This document shows positions 40,708-47,530 of a DNA stretch of 47,530 nucleotides, in pieces. The notes below the pieces were generated by a model. It was not told the DNA's origin, searched no databases, and saw only the letters and a list, made by a program, of their open reading frames with translations. Source of the stretch: CAYXPR01 sp964467255 (lineage in GTDB: Bacteria > Pseudomonadota > Alphaproteobacteria > Rickettsiales > RGZB01); assembly GCA_964467255.1 (NCBI GenBank), contig CAYXPR010000014.1:1-47530 (forward strand), given 5' to 3'. The position numbers and the translations under genes were made by a program. How positions within the stretch are numbered: the stretch's first letter is position 1; the number at the start of each line of letters is the position of its first letter.

Positions 40708-41888
40708 TGCCTCCGCAGGTGGATATTAAAAACCTCACGCTGAATTTTGGCCCGCAACACCCTGCGGCACATGGCGTGCTGCGCCTGATTTTAGAGATGG
40801 ATGGCGAAGTGGTGGAGCGCGCTGACCCGCATATCGGCCTGCTGCATCGCGGCACGGAAAAGCTGATTGAGTATAAGAGCTACCTGCAGGCCGTGCCGTA
40901 TTTCGACCGTCTTGATTACGTTGCGCCGATGAATCAGGAACACGCCTATGCGCTGGCGGTGGAAAAACTGCTCGGTGTGGAAGTGCCCGCCCGTGCACAA
41001 TATATACGCGTGCTTTACTCCGAAATTTCCCGCTTGCTGAATCACATCCTCAACATCACCACGCAGGCGCTCGACGTGGGTGCAATGACGCCGCTTCTCT
41101 GGGGCTTTGAAGAGCGTGAAAAAATGATGGAATTCTATGAACGCGTTTCCGGCAGCCGTATGCACGCTGCTTATTTCCGCCCGGGTGGCGTGGCGCGTGA
41201 TTTACCTGCGGGCCTGCTCGAAGATATTTCCGACTTTGCAGACCACTATATTAAATTTGTGGATGACTGCGAACGCCTGCTGACCGACAACCGCATTTTC
41301 AAACAGCGCATGGTGGATATCGGCACAGTTTCTGCCGCTCAGGCAATGGATTGGGGCTTTACCGGCCCGATGCTGCGCGGTAGCGGCATTGCGTGGGACT
41401 TGCGCCGCAATCAGCCCTATGACGTGTATGACCAGATGGAGTTTGATATTCCCGTCGGCACGCACGGTGACTGCTACGACCGCTACCTCGTGCGTATGGC
41501 CGAGATGCGTGAGTCCGTCAAAATCATTAAGCAGTGTATTGAGCAAATGCCGCAAGGCCCGATTAAAACGCTCGACCGCAAAGTGGCGCCGCCACCGCGT
41601 GCCGAGATGAAAAACTCGATGGAAGCGCTGATTCACCACTTTAAGCTGTATACCGAAGGGTACCACGTGCCAGCGGGTGAGGCCTATGGTGTGGTGGAAG
41701 CGCCGAAAGGTGAGTTTGGTGTGTTCGTGGTTTCAGACGGTTCAAACCGCCCGTATCGTTGCCGCATTCGTGCACCGGGGTTTGCCCACCTGCAAGGGCT
41801 TGATTTCATGAGCCGTGGCCATTTGCTGGCAGACGTAGTCGCCATCATCGGCAGTATGGACGTAGTATTCGGGGAGATTGACCGATGA
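40707..41888 (+). CDS. nuoD: NADH-quinone oxidoreductase subunit D
   Basis: 393 residues. AAGGAGGT lies 7 bases before the ATG. Motifs FGPQHPAAHGVLRL, PHIGLLHRGTEKLIE and YFDRLDYVAPMNQEH form the quinone-site region; RAPGFAHLQGLDFMSRGHLL ends the protein. NuoD is the 49-kDa subunit that binds quinone with NuoB. Its stop overlaps nuoE by ATGA. Confidence 0.98.
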   Translation: MPPQVDIKNLTLNFGPQHPAAHGVLRLILEMDGEVVERADPHIGLLHRGTEKLIEYKSYLQAVPYFDRLDYVAPMNQEHAYALAVEKLLGVEVPARAQYIRVLYSEISRLLNHILNITTQALDVGAMTPLLWGFEEREKMMEFYERVSGSRMHAAYFRPGGVARDLPAGLLEDISDFADHYIKFVDDCERLLTDNRIFKQRMVDIGTVSAAQAMDWGFTGPMLRGSGIAWDLRRNQPYDVYDQMEFDIPVGTHGDCYDRYLVRMAEMRESVKIIKQCIEQMPQGPIKTLDRKVAPPPRAEMKNSMEALIHHFKLYTEGYHVPAGEAYGVVEAPKGEFGVFVVSDGSNRPYRCRIRAPGFAHLQGLDFMSRGHLLADVVAIIGSMDVVFGEIDR

Positions 41889-42580
41889 GCGCGCGCGTTC
41901 CGGCAAAACAGCAGCCTAAGAATTTTGAGTTTTCTTCTGAAAATCTGAAGAAAGCAAAGGACCTTATTGCCAAATATCCGAAGGGTCGTCAGGCCAGTGC
42001 GGTAATTCCGCTGCTGTACCTCGCGCAGCGCCAGCAGGAAGGTAACTGGGTGTCCATCCCTGCGATGGATAAAATCGGCCAGATGCTCGATATGCCCTAT
42101 ATCCGTGTGTATGAAGTGGCGACGTTCTACACCATGTTCAACCTTGCGCCGGTGGGCGAATATCACATTCAGTTGTGCCGCACCACACCATGCTGGCTGC
42201 GCGGTTCCGATAAAATTAAAAAAGCCTGCGAAAAAAAGCTTGGCATCGAGGTGGGTGAAACCACGGCGGATGGTAAGTTTACACTGTCAGAAGTCGAATG
42301 CCTCGGTGCGTGTGTGAATGCTCCGGTGGTGCAAGTCAACGATGATTTCTTCGAAGACCTTGATGCTGAAAACACTGAAGCGCTGCTGGAGCAATTGGCT
42401 TCCGGCAAGAAGGTGAAAATGGGCTCGCAGACGGGCCGCCAGTGTTCGGCACCAAGCGGCGGGCTGACCAGCCTTATTGAAATTGTCGGCAGCAAAGCCA
42501 AGGCGGCAAAACCTGCGGCGAAGCCAAAGGCAGCAAAAACGGCAGCGCCTAAAAAGCCTTCCAAGAAAGGGAGCAAATAA
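41885..42580 (+). CDS. nuoE: NADH-quinone oxidoreductase subunit E with Lys/Ala-rich tail
   Basis: 231 residues. The N1a 2Fe-2S ligands are Cys98, Cys103, Cys139 and Cys143 (QLCRTTPCWLRGS, VECLGACVNAP). The core ends near residue 185 and a ~40-residue tail of Ala, Lys and Pro follows; such tails occur in other alphaproteobacterial NuoE proteins. It belongs to the NADH-oxidising module with NuoF and NuoG. The stop overlaps the nuoF ATG. Confidence 0.97.
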   Translation: MSARVPAKQQPKNFEFSSENLKKAKDLIAKYPKGRQASAVIPLLYLAQRQQEGNWVSIPAMDKIGQMLDMPYIRVYEVATFYTMFNLAPVGEYHIQLCRTTPCWLRGSDKIKKACEKKLGIEVGETTADGKFTLSEVECLGACVNAPVVQVNDDFFEDLDAENTEALLEQLASGKKVKMGSQTGRQCSAPSGGLTSLIEIVGSKAKAAKPAAKPKAAKTAAPKKPSKKGSK

Positions 42581-43872
42581 TGCTCGCGGATAAAGACAGG
42601 ATATTTACGAATCTCTACGGCTTTGATGGCGCGGATTTAAAAGCAGCCCAGAAGCGTGGCGATTGGGACAATACCAAAGCACTGCTCGCGCTCGGGCAGG
42701 ATAAAATCATCGAGCTCGTAAAAGCCTCCGGCCTGCGTGGCCGCGGCGGCGCAGGTTTCTCCACGGGCATGAAATGGTCGTTCATGCCGAAGCAGCCTGT
42801 GGGCGGCAAGCCTTCTTACTTTGTGATTAACGCCGACGAATCTGAGCCGGGCACGTGCAAGGACCGCGATATTCTCCGTCATGAGCCACATAAACTGGTG
42901 GAAGGTGCGCTGATTGGTGGTTTCGCCATTCGCGCTACGGCGGCGTATATTTATATCCGCGGCGAATTTTATAACGAAGCGATTGCGCTTCAGCAGGCGA
43001 TTGATGAAGCCTATGAAGCAGGCTACATCGGCAAAAATGCCTGCGGTAGCGGTTTTGATTTTGACGTATATCTGCACCGCGGGGCAGGGGCCTATATTTG
43101 TGGCGAGGAAACCGCGCTGCTGGAAAGCCTGGAAGGTAAAAAAGGTCAGCCTCGCTTAAAGCCGCCATTCCCGGCTGGTGCTGGTTTATATGGCTGCCCG
43201 ACCACGGTGAATAACGTGGAAACCGTTGCGGTGGTGCCAACCATTCTGCGCCGCACGCCGGAGTGGTTCTTTGCGCTCGGCCGCCCGAATAACACAGGCA
43301 CCAAGGTGTTCTGCATTTCCGGTCATGTGAATAACCCGTGCAACGTGGAAGAAGAAATGGGCATTCCGCTGAAAGAACTGATTGAAAAACACGCAGGCGG
43401 TGTACGCGGTGGGTGGGACAATCTACTGGCGGTGATTCCCGGCGGTTCTTCCGTGCCAGTGCTCCCGAAAGATATTTGCGACACGGTGTTGATGGATTTT
43501 GATAGTTTACGCGAACAGCGCTCTGGCCTTGGCACTGCGGCGGTAATTGTGATGGATAAATCCACCGATATCATCGAAGCGATTGCGCGCCTTTCCAAAT
43601 TTTACATGCATGAATCCTGCGGCCAATGCACGCCGTGCCGCGAAGGCACAGGCTGGATGTGGCGTGTGATGACGCGCCTTGTGGAAGGCAATGCCCGCGT
43701 GGAAGAAATTGATGAACTGCTCGACGTTACCAAGCAAATAGAGGGGCACACCATCTGTGCGCTGGGTGACGCAGCGGCGTGGCCCATTCAGGGTCTTGTC
43801 CGCCACTTTAGACCAGTGATGGAGGAGCGTATTCATGCGTATAAAAGAAAAAAGGAACAGCAAGTTGCATAA
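42580..43872 (+). CDS. nuoF: NADH-quinone oxidoreductase subunit F
   Basis: 430 residues. FMN and NADH sites: RGRGGAGFSTGMKWSFMP, NADESEPGTCKDRDI and GAGAYICGEETALLESLEG. The N3 4Fe-4S ligands are in SCGQCTPCREGTGW with the fourth Cys in GHTICALGDA. NuoF accepts hydride from NADH. Its last 38 bases also carry the start of the lipoprotein gene. Confidence 0.98.
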   Translation: MLADKDRIFTNLYGFDGADLKAAQKRGDWDNTKALLALGQDKIIELVKASGLRGRGGAGFSTGMKWSFMPKQPVGGKPSYFVINADESEPGTCKDRDILRHEPHKLVEGALIGGFAIRATAAYIYIRGEFYNEAIALQQAIDEAYEAGYIGKNACGSGFDFDVYLHRGAGAYICGEETALLESLEGKKGQPRLKPPFPAGAGLYGCPTTVNNVETVAVVPTILRRTPEWFFALGRPNNTGTKVFCISGHVNNPCNVEEEMGIPLKELIEKHAGGVRGGWDNLLAVIPGGSSVPVLPKDICDTVLMDFDSLREQRSGLGTAAVIVMDKSTDIIEAIARLSKFYMHESCGQCTPCREGTGWMWRVMTRLVEGNARVEEIDELLDVTKQIEGHTICALGDAAAWPIQGLVRHFRPVMEERIHAYKRKKEQQVA

Positions 43873-44134
43873 ACTTGCTGTGATGATGTTGATGGTTGTT
43901 TCATTGGGTGCATGTGAAGAACTCGGCCTCGGCGGCGATAGAGAATACAACGTGTATTTTATGCCGGATGCTGATGAAGCAAAGTCGGTGTATGTGGGTA
44001 AAACCACCGGTATCAGGAACTGCCGTCAGCTTGCGAGTATGCGCCGCCAACAAATGAACAAGATTCGCGTGGATGGGGATTACACTTGCTGCGTGGTCAC
44101 GCCGCAGTCAGACTGCGCGGAACGGAAACAATAA
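43835..44134 (+). CDS. Small cysteine-containing lipoprotein inside the nuo operon
   Basis: 99 residues. GGAGGAG, lying within nuoF, precedes the ATG at 6 bases. The N-terminus is basic (MRIKEKRNSKLHK), followed by a hydrophobic stretch and perfect lipobox LGAC (Cys27), predicting a lipoprotein. The mature part is ~70 residues with four further Cys (63, 85, 86, 94: IRNC, YTCCVV, SDC) and a YNVYFMPDADEAKSVYVG strand region. It overlaps nuoF by 38 bases and ends 13 bases before nuoG. No family recognised; paired periplasmic Cys could form disulfides or bind metal. Confidence 0.82.
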   Translation: MRIKEKRNSKLHKLAVMMLMVVSLGACEELGLGGDREYNVYFMPDADEAKSVYVGKTTGIRNCRQLASMRRQQMNKIRVDGDYTCCVVTPQSDCAERKQ

Positions 44135-44147
44135 GCGGATTTAAAAC

Positions 44148-46214
44148 ATGAGCGAAACGATTAAGGTCACAATTAATAATCAGGAGATGCAGGTGCCGAA
44201 AGGCATTACGGTGCTGCAAGCCTGCGAGATTGCTGGCCTTGAAGTGCCGCGTTTCTGCTACCACGACCGTTTGAAAATCGCAGGCAATTGCCGCATGTGC
44301 TTGGTGGAAATTAAAGGTGGACCACCAAAACCTGCGGCATCTTGTGCTATGCCTGCGGGCGATAACATGGTGATTTTTACCGACAGCCCGATGGTGAAAA
44401 AAGCACGCGAAGGCGTGATGGAATTTTTGCTCATCAACCACCCGCTTGATTGCCCGATTTGCGATCAGGCTGGCGAGTGCGACTTGCAGGATCAGGCCAT
44501 GGCGTATGGCCGCGGCAATAACCGTTTTGATGAAAATAAACGCGCGGTAAAAGACAAATACATGGGGCCGCTCGTTAAAACGCAGATGACGCGCTGCATT
44601 CACTGTACGCGCTGCGTCCGCTTCATGGAAGAAATCGCCGGTGTGCCAACGCTTGGTGCAGTCGGTCGCGGTGAAGATATGGAAGTCTCGACTTTTATCG
44701 AGCAGGGTTTGGATTCCGAACTTTCCGGCAACATCATTGATTTGTGCCCTGTGGGTGCGCTCACCAGCAAGCCTTACGCCTTCAAAGCCCGCAGCTGGGA
44801 ACTCAAAAAAGCTGAAAGTATTGATGTGCACGATGCTGTGGGCAGCAACATTCGCGTCGATGCGCGTGGCAACGAAGTAATGCGCATTCTGCCGCGCCTG
44901 AACGAAGATGTGAACGAAGAGTGGATTTCCGACAAGGCCCGCTTTTCTTACGACGGCCTTAAGACCCAACGCCTTGACCGCCCGATGGTGCGTAAGGATG
45001 GTAAGCTGGTGACCGTTAGCTGGCAGGAAGCATTTGAAACCATCGGCAAACGTCTAAAAGGTGTAACGGGTGAACGTGTTGCCGCCATCGCCGGCGACCT
45101 TGCTGATGTCGAAAGCATGTTTGCGCTTAAAACGCTGATGAGTAAATTGGGCAGTGAGCACACGGATTGTCGTCAGGATGGTGCCAAGCTGGAAGCGGGT
45201 AATCGTTCCAACTATTTGTTCAATACCACCATCACCGGAATCGAGAAGGCGGACGTGTGTTTACTCATCGGCACGAACCCACGCCACGAAGCCCCCATCA
45301 TTAATGCGCGCCTGCGCAAGCGCTCGCTGAAAGGCGGCTTCACCGTAGCCTCAATCGGGCCAAAACTTGACCTAACCTATAAAGTTAACAATATTGGTGA
45401 TTCACCTGAAATTCTTGAAGAAATTTTATCAGGAAATCATAAATTTTCAGAAGTATTACAAAATGCAAAAGCACCGATGCTGGTGGTGGGTTCTGCCGCC
45501 ATTCGCCGCAAAGATGGTGAGGCAATCATCGCCCTCGCACAGGCCATTGCTGAAAAATTCGGCATGGTGAAAGAGGGCTGGAACGGCTTCAATATTTTGC
45601 ATACGGCGGCGAGCCGCGTGGGTGCACTTGATATTGGTTTCGTGCCCGGCAAAAAGGGCAAAGACATCGAAAATATTTTAGCCACGGCTGAAAAAGGTGC
45701 CATCGAAGTGATGTATCTTTTGGGCGCGGATGAAATTGACGTAAAGCCGCTAAAGCACAGTTTTGTTGTGTATCAGGGCCATCATGGTGATGTGGGTGCG
45801 CATCATGCCGACGTGGTTCTGCCTGGCGCAGCGTATACGGAAAAGAGTGCGACCTATGTGAATACCGAAGGCCGTGTTCAGCGCACCACCATGGCAGTTT
45901 TTCCGCCGGGTGAAGCAAAAGAAGACTGGAAAATCATCGCTGAACTAGCAGAATATTTAGGCAAAGGTTTGGGGGTGCAATCTGTGCGCGAGCTTCGCGA
46001 GCAACTGATTGAAAAAGCACCGCATTTTGCTGAACTGGACTCTGTGGTACAAGGTGAATGGAAACCTGCCGCGAAGAAGGGAAAAATCCTCACGGAGCCT
46101 TTCAAACGCGCTTTTGAGAATTTTTACATGACAGACGTCATCAGCCGTGTGTCAAAAACCATGGCGAAGTGCACGGCAGAGTTCGTGAAGAAGAAAGGCA
46201 AAGAGGCCGCGTAA
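44148..46214 (+). CDS. nuoG: NADH-quinone oxidoreductase subunit G
   Basis: 688 residues, the length usual for alphaproteobacterial and mitochondrial forms. Cluster ligands: 2Fe-2S in RFCYHDRLKIAGNCRMCLVE plus CAMP; 4Fe-4S in HPLDCPICDQAGECDLQDQ with a His ligand; and the second in RCIHCTRCVRF with LCPVGALTSKP. The C-terminal molybdopterin-like domain begins near residue 225. NuoG carries electrons from NuoF/E to the connecting subunits. It is followed by nuoH with one base between. Confidence 0.98.
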   Translation: MSETIKVTINNQEMQVPKGITVLQACEIAGLEVPRFCYHDRLKIAGNCRMCLVEIKGGPPKPAASCAMPAGDNMVIFTDSPMVKKAREGVMEFLLINHPLDCPICDQAGECDLQDQAMAYGRGNNRFDENKRAVKDKYMGPLVKTQMTRCIHCTRCVRFMEEIAGVPTLGAVGRGEDMEVSTFIEQGLDSELSGNIIDLCPVGALTSKPYAFKARSWELKKAESIDVHDAVGSNIRVDARGNEVMRILPRLNEDVNEEWISDKARFSYDGLKTQRLDRPMVRKDGKLVTVSWQEAFETIGKRLKGVTGERVAAIAGDLADVESMFALKTLMSKLGSEHTDCRQDGAKLEAGNRSNYLFNTTITGIEKADVCLLIGTNPRHEAPIINARLRKRSLKGGFTVASIGPKLDLTYKVNNIGDSPEILEEILSGNHKFSEVLQNAKAPMLVVGSAAIRRKDGEAIIALAQAIAEKFGMVKEGWNGFNILHTAASRVGALDIGFVPGKKGKDIENILATAEKGAIEVMYLLGADEIDVKPLKHSFVVYQGHHGDVGAHHADVVLPGAAYTEKSATYVNTEGRVQRTTMAVFPPGEAKEDWKIIAELAEYLGKGLGVQSVRELREQLIEKAPHFAELDSVVQGEWKPAAKKGKILTEPFKRAFENFYMTDVISRVSKTMAKCTAEFVKKKGKEAA

Positions 46215-46215
46215 G

Positions 46216-47355
46216 ATGGATTGGAATCTTTTGCTCAATGACTATGTGATTCCCGGCCTTGAGATTGTCGGTCGCATTCTGCTGATTACGGTGCCGCTCT
46301 TGATTTGCGTTGCATACCTCACATTGGCGGAACGCAAAATCATTGCCTTCATGCAGCTGCGTCGCGGCCCGAATATTGTGGGCCCGTTTGGTTTGTTCCA
46401 GCCTTTCGCTGATGCGCTAAAATTGATGGTGAAGGAAACCATTTTACCCACGCGCGCGAATAAAATCCTGTTCCTGCTTGCGCCGATGACAACCTTTATC
46501 CTTGCGCTGATTGGCTGGGCGGTGGTGCCGCTGGATAAAGAAATGGTGCTGGCGAACATTAACGTGGGTGTGCTCTATCTCTTCGCCGTTTCTTCGCTAG
46601 GTGTATATGGCGTGATTATTGCCGGTTGGGCGAGTAACTCGAAATATGCTTTCCTCGGCGCGATTCGTTCTGCGGCGCAGATGGTGTCGTATGAAGTCTC
46701 CATCGGCCTCGTGATTATCTGCGTGCTGATGGTGGCGGGCTCGCTGAATCTGACTGACATCGTGCTTTCGCAGCAAAATATGGTGTGGTGGAAAGAGCTG
46801 TTGTTGCTGCCGATGGCGGTGGTGTTTTTCATCTCGATTCTGGCAGAAACGAACCGTCACCCGTTTGACTTGCCCGAAGCGGAAGCGGAACTCGTGGCGG
46901 GCTTTAACGTGGAATATTCCTCGATGGCCTTCGCGCTGTTCTTCCTTGGTGAATATGCCAACATGATTTTGATGAGTGGCATGCTGGTGGTGTTTTTCTT
47001 CGGCGGTTGGTTGCCACCGATTGATATTGCTTTGTTTGCGGCAGTGCCTGGCATTGTGTGGTTTGCTTTGAAAATCTGCCTCGTGCTGTTTGCGTTCTTG
47101 TGGGTGCGTGCCACGTTCCCGCGTTACCGTTACGACCAGCTGATGCGCCTCGGCTGGAAGGTATTCCTGCCGCTATCGCTCTTCTGGGTGGTGCTGGTTT
47201 CAGCATGCCTCGTATATGGCCCAAAGGAGGCCAGCGCACTGAAAGCAGCAGAAAAGGCACTTGAGCAGGAAATTATCAATTTCGAAAAGAAAGAAGTTCC
47301 AAAATTGGAAAAAGAACTTCATAAGATTGAGCAAAAAATAGAAGAGAAATTTTAG
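46216..47355 (+). CDS. nuoH: NADH-quinone oxidoreductase subunit H with charged C-terminal tail
   Basis: 379 residues with eight membrane helices. The quinone-chamber signatures ERKIIAFMQLRRGPNIVGPF and AETNRHPFDLPEAEAELVAG are intact. The membrane part ends near residue 335 (LVSACLVYGPK), and about 40 further residues are strongly charged and probably helical (KAAEKALEQEIINFEKKEVP then KLEKELHKIEQKIEEKF). This tail is not part of the usual NuoH. It would extend from the end of the last helix. Confidence 0.97.
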   Translation: MDWNLLLNDYVIPGLEIVGRILLITVPLLICVAYLTLAERKIIAFMQLRRGPNIVGPFGLFQPFADALKLMVKETILPTRANKILFLLAPMTTFILALIGWAVVPLDKEMVLANINVGVLYLFAVSSLGVYGVIIAGWASNSKYAFLGAIRSAAQMVSYEVSIGLVIICVLMVAGSLNLTDIVLSQQNMVWWKELLLLPMAVVFFISILAETNRHPFDLPEAEAELVAGFNVEYSSMAFALFFLGEYANMILMSGMLVVFFFGGWLPPIDIALFAAVPGIVWFALKICLVLFAFLWVRATFPRYRYDQLMRLGWKVFLPLSLFWVVLVSACLVYGPKEASALKAAEKALEQEIINFEKKEVPKLEKELHKIEQKIEEKF

Positions 47356-47363
47356 GCAGAATT

Positions 47364-47530
47364 ATGACAATTCTCGATAGAACCGCACGGGCGATTTTTT
47401 TAACGGAGCTAGTCTCCGGCATGTGGCTTACGTTTAAGTACATGTTTAAAAAGAAAGTCACCATTAACTACCCCTATGAAAAGGGCCCCATCAGCCCGCG
47501 GTTTCGTGGCGAGCACGCGTTGCGTCGTTA
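47364..47530 (+). CDS. nuoI: NADH-quinone oxidoreductase subunit I (3' end outside window)
   Basis: The first 55 codons are present, running off the window edge. MTILDRTARAIFLTEL is followed by VSGMWLTFKYMFKKKVTINY and PYEKGPISPRFRGEHALRRY, the characteristic lead-in to the two 4Fe-4S motifs of NuoI, which lie beyond the window. ATG at 47364 is 8 bases after the nuoH stop. The operon evidently continues to the right. Confidence 0.95.
   Translation, partial: MTILDRTARAIFLTELVSGMWLTFKYMFKKKVTINYPYEKGPISPRFRGEHALRR

Noticed and set aside
44097..44969. A 290-codon minus-strand frame
   Set aside because: It lies wholly antisense to the lipoprotein and nuoG genes and its sequence looks like a shadow of their codon pattern (His/Arg/Phe-rich, no motif).

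Overview
The window reads as chromosome of a Gram-negative alphaproteobacterium that I cannot name further. The evidence is a nuo (complex I) operon with a short NuoG and a lysine/alanine-rich NuoE tail, an LdtR-type MarR regulator, KdsB, TonB receptors, MotAB, TRAP transporters of the DctP and TAXI types, and ispA beside tlyA. Nothing points to a phage, plasmid, insertion sequence or CRISPR array. Most of the window is tightly packed core or transport genes of roughly 50-65 % G+C in hand-counted samples. A block at about 4.2-11.8 kb is clearly more A+T-rich.

Layout. (1) 1-2250: the 3' part of a type I-secreted RTX protein, followed by two previously easy-to-miss ORFs of 43 and 48 codons, each encoding a basic N-terminus plus one membrane segment. 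(2) 2254-14478: a two-sided signalling island. The leftward arm is yfiR-like > XRE regulator > TonB receptor > second yfiR-like > membrane histidine-kinase-like protein whose phospho-acceptor histidine is replaced by Tyr. The rightward arm is LuxI/FeeM-like acyltransferase > TonB receptor > LCM-type methyltransferase > CHASE8-HAMP histidine kinase > REC-HATPase response regulator. (3) 14.5-16.7 kb: dps, cspA with a long leader, dgkA and kdsB. (4) 16.8-21.3 kb: a 472-residue orphan, tRNA-Arg(CCT), an enlarged CaiB/BaiF CoA-transferase and a small companion. (5) 21.4-23.4 kb: motAB. (6) 23.5-31.3 kb: SLC13-RCK permease, Tat-exported DctP binding protein, LdtR-like regulator, and a complete TAXI TRAP system with a UspA protein. 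(7) 31.3-37.2 kb: ispA, tlyA, a small membrane protein, then on the minus strand metZ, a 17-kDa-antigen-like lipoprotein, fabI and aroC. (8) 37.3-38.7 kb: a multipass GT-C-like membrane protein. (9) 38.8 kb to the end: nuoA-B-[EF-hand]-C-D-E-F-[lipoprotein]-G-H-I(partial), all tightly coupled.

The most unusual part is the island in region 2. In Pseudomonas, periplasmic YfiR represses YfiN, whose sensor is a CHASE8 domain and whose output is a diguanylate cyclase. Here two YfiR-like proteins sit with a CHASE8 protein whose output is a histidine kinase, coupled by an ATGA overlap to a response regulator. Two TonB receptors, an acyl-signal-type synthase and a carboxyl-methyltransferase-type enzyme accompany them. 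My hypothesis is an outer-membrane-gated system that makes and senses an acylated small molecule by phosphorelay rather than c-di-GMP. A 10-bp sequence shared by a palindrome over the XRE promoter and the divergent intergenic region suggests how it might be controlled. All of this is inference from sequence and gene order.
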